Positions 8,601 to 15,065 of a stretch of DNA of 16,247 nucleotides are shown here, one piece after another. Positions within the stretch are counted from its first letter, which is position 1. The number at the start of each line of letters is the position of its first letter. The notes below the pieces were generated by a model. That model was not told the origin of the DNA. It saw only the letters and a list, made by a program, of their open reading frames with translations, and did no database searches. The DNA comes from Methanobacteriota archaeon. Lineage in GTDB: Archaea > Thermoplasmatota > Poseidoniia > Poseidoniales > Thalassarchaeaceae. The position numbers and the translations under genes were made by a program. Location of the stretch: positions 31,516 to 47,762 of the forward strand of contig NYXO01000005.1 in NCBI GenBank assembly GCA_002685415.1, read 5' to 3'.

Positions 8601-11600
8601 GGTGGAACTTGGGTCGACAATGGATTCGAAGTTTATGGCAATGATTTCTCATGGTGGGTAGAAGTCCACCTTCAAACAAATGCAAATCAAGGAGAATTAG
8701 ACCTTGGTTGGATTCCATTTGAAGCCTGTCCTGAGGCCTCCGTGGTCGAAGTTGTAGATGAGACATATTCGCCAGATACCTTGGACAGGGATTACTCCTC
8801 AGGAAACATTACACTCAATGGAACATTACAATTCGTAAGCAACTCTTCGAGCATTGAGGGGATCACAATAGAACTTTACTTGGTACCAGATAATGAAACG
8901 GCAAATGTTCCTGGTAGCGCTGCACAGTCAAATAGACTGATTGGTACTACTGTCACTGATTCAGAAGGATTCTTTTCATTCAATGGCTCTCCCACTGAAA
9001 TGATTAGTCCAGGATATGGTTCCTTAGTCGTGGTAACTCAATCCAAGGGGTACGTAGGCGTTCAGGGAATTTCATTCCCATGGAGAATTAATATCACAGA
9101 TGATGTAAATTTGGCGATTAGCTATCCAGTACCCATAGATCAGCCTATGCTAGGAGTGGGTGTAAGTACAACCGTTACTGGTTATTTGGCATTAGAAAAT
9201 TTGCCTCAAACCGACCCCGCAATTCTCGATAGCCTCCAAGTTCTCATCAACTACACAACAATAGAAGATGGTGATGTTAACCTAATTACCGAGGTAGGTT
9301 CAGGAGGATACTTTGAATTTGTAGTTCCTATTTCTGAAAATGAGTCGTTAGGCCTGATTAATGCCAGTATGGAATTCTTAGGTTGGCATCAGAGTGACTT
9401 GAATAATGCCAGTATTCCCGAATATCATCTAAGACCAACGATATTAGATTTTAATTTCAATATCACACCCTCACCTGATCTTTCAATATCTCTGGAAGGC
9501 AGTGATTCGAATAACTCAATCCTTGATATTAATCAATTAGTTTTCATTAATGGGACCGCAGTTAGTAGAGGTCCTAATGCCGACCCATTGAATGGTACAC
9601 TTATTTTCCAGATGCGAAGAGCTGGAACAAATGGTCCCTATACAGACCTCGCAACATGGGATTTAAACTCCAGTAATTGGACAACTTCTCCCGGTCAATT
9701 TTCCATTCAATGGGACTTCAATGAGTCGACCGTGCCAATACCTGCAGGCTTTGTGGATGTGAAATTTAAGTACACAGCAGATGACTTATTCGCTTCTGAT
9801 GAGGAGACTTTCGCTTCGACTTTTGGTATTAGGTCATATGTGGAATTTGAATATACACTAAATCCAAAGGAGAGGGGTCTTGAAGCAATAGTCGAAGTTC
9901 AATTATCTGATCACACCGGTACTTCGGTTGCTGATTTCCCGGGGACATATGCTGTCGATTTTAATGGCACTGAGGTGTTCAACATAACCGACCCTGACTC
10001 GGGTAATTTCAACGTAGTTTGGTCACCAAATTCCGATATGTTTGCAGGGGACTACGATTGGGAACTCAACTATACAGGCTCTACTTGGCTCAGGCCAACT
10101 TCCGTTACCGACAAAATCCGTATACAGGGCAGGGCGAATGTAACCGTGACTTTGGGCTCAGAGTGGACCGATAGGGGTACCGTAACTTGGGTGTCTGGTT
10201 TCGCTCAGGATATATTCCACCTAACTCCAATTACCGGTAACAATTCCTCTATTGTTATCCAAATGGAGACCCCCTCAGAACTTCCCCCTGGGCCAGACGG
10301 TAGCCCTGCGCCTCCTGTTATTGTCCCTCTCGTAAGCGGTTGGATAAATCAGACAACCGGATTTTACAATTATTCGTTCATCATGCCAAGTGATGTCAGA
10401 TCTGGAGCCTATTTCCTTAGATTTGTGCTAGATTTCTCAACCAACTCAGAGGTTCTTGGCCCGTTCTACACTACACTAGTCCAAACAAGGGTACTTGCAG
10501 GCCTTCAAAGTGAATTTGTGGTTGATGCAGAACCCCAATCAATCATAGTCATCGCCGGAACAACTCTCATTGTTAATGCAACAATTTCAGATGCCGCAGA
10601 TGATTCTATCGTATCCGATGTGGATGTTGACCTATACTTCGATTGGGGTGGTCCGAATCAGGTAATAATAGATACAGCCACAACAGATGTCGATGGTGTT
10701 GCGAGATTTAATCCGACTATTCTAGAGGATACTACTCCTGGCTTCTATGATCTTCGTGTTCATGCCTCTGATGACATTACAGATAACCTAACGGATAACG
10801 ACCCAGGGCGCTGGCTCGGCAATGATACATTCGCGAACCTAACCGTCCAAGTAAACAGCCAGGTCGAGATTATCTCAATACCCCAAGAGGTCACTGCGGG
10901 CCAATCATTCACACTTACAGGACGAGTCTTAGATGGATTTGATGGAAATAGAAGCGTAAGTGGACCAATGGCGGTTGAAGTCTTCTTCCTAAATGATTCA
11001 AGCGAAACACTTGTGTCCAGTCACACCACAACAAACAATGGTTCGTTCTCGGTATCTGTACCGACTGATCCATTTGGAGATGGAGTATCAAGCGGCTCGA
11101 AGACAGTAGTCGTCAGCGTGATTGAAGGAAGTACCCCGTTCTATCTTACGGGTACTGGCAATGCTTCTATCTTAGTGAAGGGCGTTACTCGATTCACAGA
11201 CAGAACTCCAATAATTCAGACCGTCGTCGACAGGGGTACATCAATTACTTTCGGAGCTAGATTGACAGAGTTTTCAGATAATGACCTTCCAGTCGGAGGT
11301 GCAGACGTTGCAGCTAAGTTCCATGATACATGGTTGACCGAGGGAGTTACTAATGGCCAAGGTCAAATTAATTTCACATTCGACGTCCCACATTCTCATC
11401 CACTTGGGCTAATCGGTATCACCCTGTACTTCAACGGTTCATCAACCCTACTTTCAACTACAACAGTGATGAATCAAATATTCGTTCGTTCTCCAACGAA
11501 CCTAACAATCTCGACTATCACTGAAAATCCAGTTGCTGGTGAATCATTCAATGTTAGTGGTACTTTACTTTCTAGCAATGGAACCGGAATAATGGATAGG

Positions 11601-14552
11601 ACCGGAGCAGCTTTACCTTCTTCACTTACATTCTCGATTGACGGTACTGATTCTGGTTTCCAAGCAACAGGCGGTGTTGTTAATCCAAATGGAACTTGGA
11701 GTGCTGTGATAACCCTCGGATTATCTTTCCCAAGAGGGACCCATAATCTCACTGCAAGTTACACACCAACCGTAAATTATTACGGTTCTAGTAGTAACAT
11801 AGGTAATTTCGACAGTAGGGGATACTCACTAATCTCAATCTTAGATCCAGCAGATTTAGACCCTGACAGAAGAGTTATTCGAGGCAATGACGTTAGTGTC
11901 AATCTCTCAATAATCGATAACGCAGGTCAGTTGGTCGATAATGCACAAATAGAGATCCTTGTTGATGGGTCATTCTTGCAATCTGTTACTACGGATGCAA
12001 CCGGCAGAGCATCACTGAACATCCCAGTAGATTCACAAAGGATCCAAGGGCCTATGTTGATTTCTGCAGAATTCCCAGGAATAAGTGGTTCAACGGGTTT
12101 GATTGGAGATTCCACTTGGTCTAGAGTGATAGTTCTAGCTCCAACTGTGATCGAATTCTCAGATTTGACTGGGTCAATGATTGCTGGAGAAAACATAACC
12201 TTCACCGGCACGCTTCTAGATGAACATGGTCAATTATTGACTGACAACGGTTTGATTTCAGGAGGAGTAATCCATATTTGGATAGATGGAATTGATGTTG
12301 GTTCGTCCTACACAACAATATCCAATGCATCAACAGGGCAATGGACAGTAACCTATGATCTGCCATTAGACATGGATTATGGGGCTCATACAGTTACTGC
12401 AAGATTCCTAGGTGGATTTACTTGGGTAGACCCAATGGGTCAAGGAGATTCCTTGAATCCTGAATACTACCTACCCTCTGCCACTACAGTTGGATTCAAT
12501 GTGACACAAACATCACAAGTGGTTCTCACGACACCTCCAGGAGAGGTGGATAGAAATCAACTACTTCTGATAGAGGGTATGCTTACCGATGGAGCAGGGC
12601 GTACACTGGGTGACAGATATCTAGAAGTCACAATGAATGATCAATTTTTGACCGGACTCCAAGTTGAAGAAAATGGCACATTCAGTGTATACCTCCCGAT
12701 TCCACCTGATATGCCACTCGGTCCTCGATTGGTAAGGATAATTTTCCAAGGGGAGGAATTCATACTAACTTCAAATTCAACCACAGTATTCACAGTCTAT
12801 GCACCTACTATCATTTCGATAGACCCCCCAAGTGCTTATGCTGTAGGGGATGAAATGAGACTAACGGGTTCAGTTAGAGATAATCTTCCGGATGGTGGGT
12901 TGGCAAACCACTCGCTAGAGATTTTCATTGATGGGACCTTGGTAGGAATTACGACAAGCCGAGAAAACGGAGATTGGTCATTTAATTGGGTGATATCTGA
13001 CTTCCTAGACATCGGTTTCCATACAATTACTGCATCCGCACCAGCACAAGGCTACTACAGACCAGGAAGTGTAGATGCCAATCTAACCATCGCTTACCAC
13101 ACTGCGATTAATCTGCAGGTGGATGATGTGTCGGTTACTAGGGGAGAACAATGGAACTTCTCGGGCCGCTTGTTTGACTCAGATACTGCTGGAGCACCTG
13201 GCCTCTCAGGTCGGGAAATTATCGTCTCTCTTGATGGTGTAGAAATCGATCGAATTACTACAGGAGACGATGGAGTATTCGAATTTGATTACTCAATTGG
13301 CTACCTTATCTCAAGAGGGGGGCACGATATCAGATTTACCTTTGAGGGTCAAACATTCTACCTTCCCGTTGAATATAACATGACGGTATATGCTAAGGCA
13401 GATGTCCAAATCGAGGTTCTTTGGGAGACTGACTTGATAATCCGTTCAGATGATTCTAAGGGAATTAAATTAGTTGCTAGGATAGTCGAAGTTGGCGGTG
13501 AAAGTAACGTCATTGAAGGTATGGAAGTAGTCTTGCTTTGGAATGGTTTAGCAGAACCATCTAATCTTGTTTGGGACGAATCCACAGGTCACTTCGAACT
13601 AAACTCTCCTGCTCGCTCTACCATGCCTCCTGGAGAACTCTCTCTAACAATATCTGCACTCCCAGATGCTGATAGATTCTTGAATGGTGTAGATGTTGAG
13701 CATATTGTCAATATTCGAGTTCCTGTGTCATTTACATTTACACCGGAAAATCATCACATCAAGGAAAATCAGCGGCGAATAAATGGCACAGTTACAGTTA
13801 CTGCCAATGACACAGGCTTACCTGTCGAAGGAATTTCAATTGTTGCCAGACTTGTCAATCAATCTGTAATACATTTCCAAAATGTCAAACTCACGGATTC
13901 AAATGGCGTAATGGATTATGATTTCACTATACAAAATCAACCAGCATTTTATGACAAAAATAGATGGGGTGAATTAACTCTATTATTCCAAACAGATTCT
14001 CAATTAATTAGTCCGAATGATCGATTGTGGTTGAATAACGATTATTCTGGTATTGAGATGACCTACGAAGATCCAGCCCCACTCTTCACATTCTGGCAAA
14101 TTTTAGCAATTATTGGAATAATACTGATTTTAGGAACCCTAGTTGGATTAGCATTATCCCTCAGAAAACGTCGTTTGGCGGCTATTGATGAGATGGCAGG
14201 AATCTTCAGTTATACTGCTGAATTACTTGCCGCAGGAGATGAAATCCGTGAAGCTATTTTCACTTGCTATGAGAGCCTTTGCAACATTCTAATGAGAAAC
14301 GGGTTCCTACGCAGAGACTTCGAAACTGTCAGAGAATTCGAAATGGCAATCAGGAAGGCTCTACCAATTAGTGAGGAAGCTCTTGTGGCACTAGATCGAA
14401 TTTTCGAAGAGGCGAGATATTCGTCCCACAAGTTAGGGGATGGACACAGACAAAACGCTCAGCATGCGCTATCGATGGTATTGCAAGAAATCGATGAGTT
14501 ACAAGACGTGCCAGAGAGAGATTCATTTGATCTCAGTGAGGCAGTCGCCTGA
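5616..14552 (+). CDS. Giant surface protein: TSP3 repeats, TgpA-like transglutaminase fold, Ig-like array, TM, DUF4129
   Basis: The protein has 2978 residues. In order: a short basic N terminus and membrane segment (19-36); TSP3-type calcium-binding repeats (about 47-734) interrupted by a non-repeat domain (about 450-553); a TgpA-type ectodomain with YWRWHTYD...TGVSW at about 758-772; a transglutaminase-like core (about 910-1045); roughly 15-16 Ig-like or carboxypeptidase-regulatory-like beta modules (about 1064-2810); a C-terminal span (about 2827-2850); RKRR; and a cytoplasmic DUF4129-like domain (about 2870-2965, with FETVREFE near 2902 and ARY at 2933-2935). The gene order of a TgpA/DUF4129 transglutaminase is kept, but the multi-span N-terminal TgpA part is replaced by the TSP3 region. 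The core keeps Cys970, but the expected His is Ser1012 and the expected Asp is Glu1036, so crosslinking activity is doubtful. N-x-S/T sequons are very frequent. The ATG at 5616 is preferred over the TTG before it. Its stop abuts the next gene's stop. Its function is unknown; a calcium-stabilised surface stalk or adhesin is inference. Confidence 0.9.
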   Translation: MFDISGQNNLVIARRKERSAVLFTLLMLLTSYSAIEFAAWEAMGSTDADGDGLPYGLEYYINTQPQDWDSDGDGLPDGWEWQYGLDPLSASGINGSTGDPDGDSLTNLNEYQYGIPSNWDSATTPNKLDNGVWWNGTVPVSNWDEESAMQLIQGLNSDGADEDPMGNICFNTFDDDHDGMVDTWDGDNDGDADCSSNDDDGDNLTDEDPDGWDTDGDGMPDGWEVANNLDPTSNSGDDGTNGDPDGDGLINLYEYVNPAWDTRNGTTNPPTQYWKPGPDNRTNTESPCNPVLGLGPGSPPCSLFTAEVDGITYTDPNNNDTDGDGLNDSYEALVLLTDPTAADTDGDGISDGVEVNGSYGNPPQASDPRNNNTDGDQFDDGEEDTNFNGVVDGNETDPTRIEDAGDFDGDGIQNWEENATCTLWDVADTDGGGIDDGTELSPAHATDPCTSTYEIYLDVITWVPVDFSVTVNNTSKLDPTPLDWRQNGAPMAYFESATGNRTPFQYTSIDGNILRSVSITMPSDALYVVVVNGSWCWDASLGSANEQHCDDDYLDTDGDGLADWEESLGSWGYESVPTLSDSDGDGVNDLDEVLNATDPLEPCDNLNDFDGDGLNNYFENTTGCPLIFGIENGNMSLDNYTTLWNNSDTDNGGVIDYQEYLDGTNPQNNPNDDMNPLDTDGDGIPDTIERELGTDWLDPDTDGGGIPDGDECLPEYWDNDCIDSPFSPWDPTDDLSTNMLYFFAENTTIGIDFNQTHYWRWHTYDYYTGVSWGVNKTLVGYTQMFPTWSTTQGVAHPDFWDNSALHSWQISFSNNGILSPGEELIAPYNAVNYTSWSDTSTGLNFSNYTRDVLIDSSTIDELFVTTPQVIFTDAIRDNTTAFQNSTYATEYDGFDNVSIITQQVLDESGWVSAWDQIEAIQQFLINGNNTTTFLRNYAGSNLNRTTSSGVSEALDDTTVWILEEAQQGDCDEFATVFAAMLRSIGLPTRKVTGFSGGTWVDNGFEVYGNDFSWWVEVHLQTNANQGELDLGWIPFEACPEASVVEVVDETYSPDTLDRDYSSGNITLNGTLQFVSNSSSIEGITIELYLVPDNETANVPGSAAQSNRLIGTTVTDSEGFFSFNGSPTEMISPGYGSLVVVTQSKGYVGVQGISFPWRINITDDVNLAISYPVPIDQPMLGVGVSTTVTGYLALENLPQTDPAILDSLQVLINYTTIEDGDVNLITEVGSGGYFEFVVPISENESLGLINASMEFLGWHQSDLNNASIPEYHLRPTILDFNFNITPSPDLSISLEGSDSNNSILDINQLVFINGTAVSRGPNADPLNGTLIFQMRRAGTNGPYTDLATWDLNSSNWTTSPGQFSIQWDFNESTVPIPAGFVDVKFKYTADDLFASDEETFASTFGIRSYVEFEYTLNPKERGLEAIVEVQLSDHTGTSVADFPGTYAVDFNGTEVFNITDPDSGNFNVVWSPNSDMFAGDYDWELNYTGSTWLRPTSVTDKIRIQGRANVTVTLGSEWTDRGTVTWVSGFAQDIFHLTPITGNNSSIVIQMETPSELPPGPDGSPAPPVIVPLVSGWINQTTGFYNYSFIMPSDVRSGAYFLRFVLDFSTNSEVLGPFYTTLVQTRVLAGLQSEFVVDAEPQSIIVIAGTTLIVNATISDAADDSIVSDVDVDLYFDWGGPNQVIIDTATTDVDGVARFNPTILEDTTPGFYDLRVHASDDITDNLTDNDPGRWLGNDTFANLTVQVNSQVEIISIPQEVTAGQSFTLTGRVLDGFDGNRSVSGPMAVEVFFLNDSSETLVSSHTTTNNGSFSVSVPTDPFGDGVSSGSKTVVVSVIEGSTPFYLTGTGNASILVKGVTRFTDRTPIIQTVVDRGTSITFGARLTEFSDNDLPVGGADVAAKFHDTWLTEGVTNGQGQINFTFDVPHSHPLGLIGITLYFNGSSTLLSTTTVMNQIFVRSPTNLTISTITENPVAGESFNVSGTLLSSNGTGIMDRTGAALPSSLTFSIDGTDSGFQATGGVVNPNGTWSAVITLGLSFPRGTHNLTASYTPTVNYYGSSSNIGNFDSRGYSLISILDPADLDPDRRVIRGNDVSVNLSIIDNAGQLVDNAQIEILVDGSFLQSVTTDATGRASLNIPVDSQRIQGPMLISAEFPGISGSTGLIGDSTWSRVIVLAPTVIEFSDLTGSMIAGENITFTGTLLDEHGQLLTDNGLISGGVIHIWIDGIDVGSSYTTISNASTGQWTVTYDLPLDMDYGAHTVTARFLGGFTWVDPMGQGDSLNPEYYLPSATTVGFNVTQTSQVVLTTPPGEVDRNQLLLIEGMLTDGAGRTLGDRYLEVTMNDQFLTGLQVEENGTFSVYLPIPPDMPLGPRLVRIIFQGEEFILTSNSTTVFTVYAPTIISIDPPSAYAVGDEMRLTGSVRDNLPDGGLANHSLEIFIDGTLVGITTSRENGDWSFNWVISDFLDIGFHTITASAPAQGYYRPGSVDANLTIAYHTAINLQVDDVSVTRGEQWNFSGRLFDSDTAGAPGLSGREIIVSLDGVEIDRITTGDDGVFEFDYSIGYLISRGGHDIRFTFEGQTFYLPVEYNMTVYAKADVQIEVLWETDLIIRSDDSKGIKLVARIVEVGGESNVIEGMEVVLLWNGLAEPSNLVWDESTGHFELNSPARSTMPPGELSLTISALPDADRFLNGVDVEHIVNIRVPVSFTFTPENHHIKENQRRINGTVTVTANDTGLPVEGISIVARLVNQSVIHFQNVKLTDSNGVMDYDFTIQNQPAFYDKNRWGELTLLFQTDSQLISPNDRLWLNNDYSGIEMTYEDPAPLFTFWQILAIIGIILILGTLVGLALSLRKRRLAAIDEMAGIFSYTAELLAAGDEIREAIFTCYESLCNILMRNGFLRRDFETVREFEMAIRKALPISEEALVALDRIFEEARYSSHKLGDGHRQNAQHALSMVLQEIDELQDVPERDSFDLSEAVA
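5754..7818 (+). repeat. TSP3-type calcium-binding repeat region
   Basis: About 18 copies of the D-x-D-x-D-G motif (such as DADGDG, DSDGDG, DPDGDG, DTDGDG) occur, most followed by a hydrophobic residue, then N/P/D and D, and a helical W/L-E pattern. Several copies are degenerate at the fifth position (DTDGGG three residues before D, and DTDNGG), which should weaken calcium binding. At DNA level this gives many near-identical GATGGNGATGG stretches. Between about 6960 and 7275 (residues 450-553) the repeats stop and a distinct, possibly beta-rich domain is inserted. Such repeats normally bind calcium and form a rigid extended stalk. Confidence 0.92.
8340..8745 (+). other. Transglutaminase-like (TGc/TgpA) core with altered catalytic triad
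   Basis: The core is recognised by GDCDEFATVF (Cys970), which matches the Cys-helix motif G-D-C-x-x-F-A, then IGLPTRKVTGF, then a strand NDFSWWVEVHL and a strand GWIPFEACPEA. In TgpA-type proteins the last two strands carry the catalytic His (D-A-H-A-W-x-E-V) and Asp (W-V-x-V-D-P-T). Here those positions are Ser1012 and Glu1036. Ser1012 lies 42 residues after the Cys, within the usual Cys-His spacing. His1018 is nearby but six residues late on the strand. The fold is well supported, activity is not. Confidence 0.85.
8805..14050 (+). repeat. Tandem Ig-like beta-sandwich array (about 15-16 modules)
   Basis: Residues about 1064-2810 are built from units of roughly 105-115 residues. Each opens with a strand of the form [VIL]-x-G-x-[LV] (NGTLQF, LTGRVLD, VSGTLLS, FTGTLLD, IEGMLTD, LTGSVRD, FSGRLFD), then a variable hinge, V-x-[VI]-x-[VI]-D-G or equivalent, T-T-D-x-x-G-x-F-x-[FV], then a final strand. 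This fits bacterial Ig-like/carboxypeptidase-regulatory-like folds used as extracellular spacers. Module boundaries are by eye. The last complete unit is about INGTVTV (residue 2726 onward). Confidence 0.8.
14220..14516 (+). other. DUF4129-like cytoplasmic domain of the giant protein
   Basis: This helical C-terminal domain follows the last membrane span. It has the DUF4129 pattern: a CYESLCNIL helix, G-F-L-R-R, FETVREFE (the family's T-x-x-E-[FY] element), a helix with LxxLxRIFEEARYS, and a last helix. In TgpA-type proteins this domain sits at the cytoplasmic end after the last span, as here. Its role in this family is not established. Confidence 0.75.
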
Positions 14553-15014
14553 TCAATCAAAATTCAGATGAAGAATTCCATCTGTAAGGATTGCCGAATC
14601 AACATCCATTGACGCTGGAACTGAAAGGGTGTGAATCATCCCTCCGAAGCGTTCAGGGGCAATCACTCGGACTAATCTTCTACCATCGTCTATTGACGTA
14701 GTTACCGAAAGTTCAGTTAAAGAATCCATATCTAAACTGATTTCAAATCCCGCTTTCGCCGCCTCTCGATCTAATTCATCGAAGGCAACACTATCTGAAT
14801 CCAATGACCTAGAATTTGTCTTTGACTCATCTATTCTACCAGAAATTTGAGTCAATACCTCGTTATGATTATTTTTTGCCGATTCAAGATGCGGAAGGTC
14901 TGCCAAAAATCGTTTGTGCATGGTCTCGGCATCTATATCCAATCCTCTATCCAGAGTGTCATCTAATTCTTCACCAAGGGTCTCGGAACCTAAAATTTCG
15001 ACCTTCCGCCACAT
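14553..15014 (-). CDS. Small protein with Hsp20/alpha-crystallin-like C terminus
   Basis: The protein has 153 residues from the ATG at 15012-15014 (156 if the in-frame TTG at 15023 is used). The N-terminal half is acidic and helical. The C-terminal half ends in GGMIHTLSVPASMDVDSAI, then LTDGILHL, which matches the Hsp20 strand pattern (L-P-x-x-V-D-x-D-x-x-x-A-x-x-x-D-G-x-L). It stops right there, so the usual C-terminal I-x-I extension is missing. Small heat-shock proteins hold unfolded proteins, but this one may not oligomerise normally. It lies 51 nt downstream of the helicase stop on the same strand and may be co-transcribed with it. Its stop touches the giant gene's stop. Similarity is by eye and partial. 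Confidence 0.7.
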   Translation of the reverse strand: MWRKVEILGSETLGEELDDTLDRGLDIDAETMHKRFLADLPHLESAKNNHNEVLTQISGRIDESKTNSRSLDSDSVAFDELDREAAKAGFEISLDMDSLTELSVTTSIDDGRRLVRVIAPERFGGMIHTLSVPASMDVDSAILTDGILHLNFD

Positions 15015-15065
15015 ATCACTCAACCTTGCGAATAATCCGACTTTGATGAATCCATTGTCTGAATC

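Noticed and set aside
8640..8670. His1018 as the catalytic His of the transglutaminase
   Set aside because: It falls six residues after the aligned His position on the same strand, so on motif alignment it is not equivalent; left open for structural checking.
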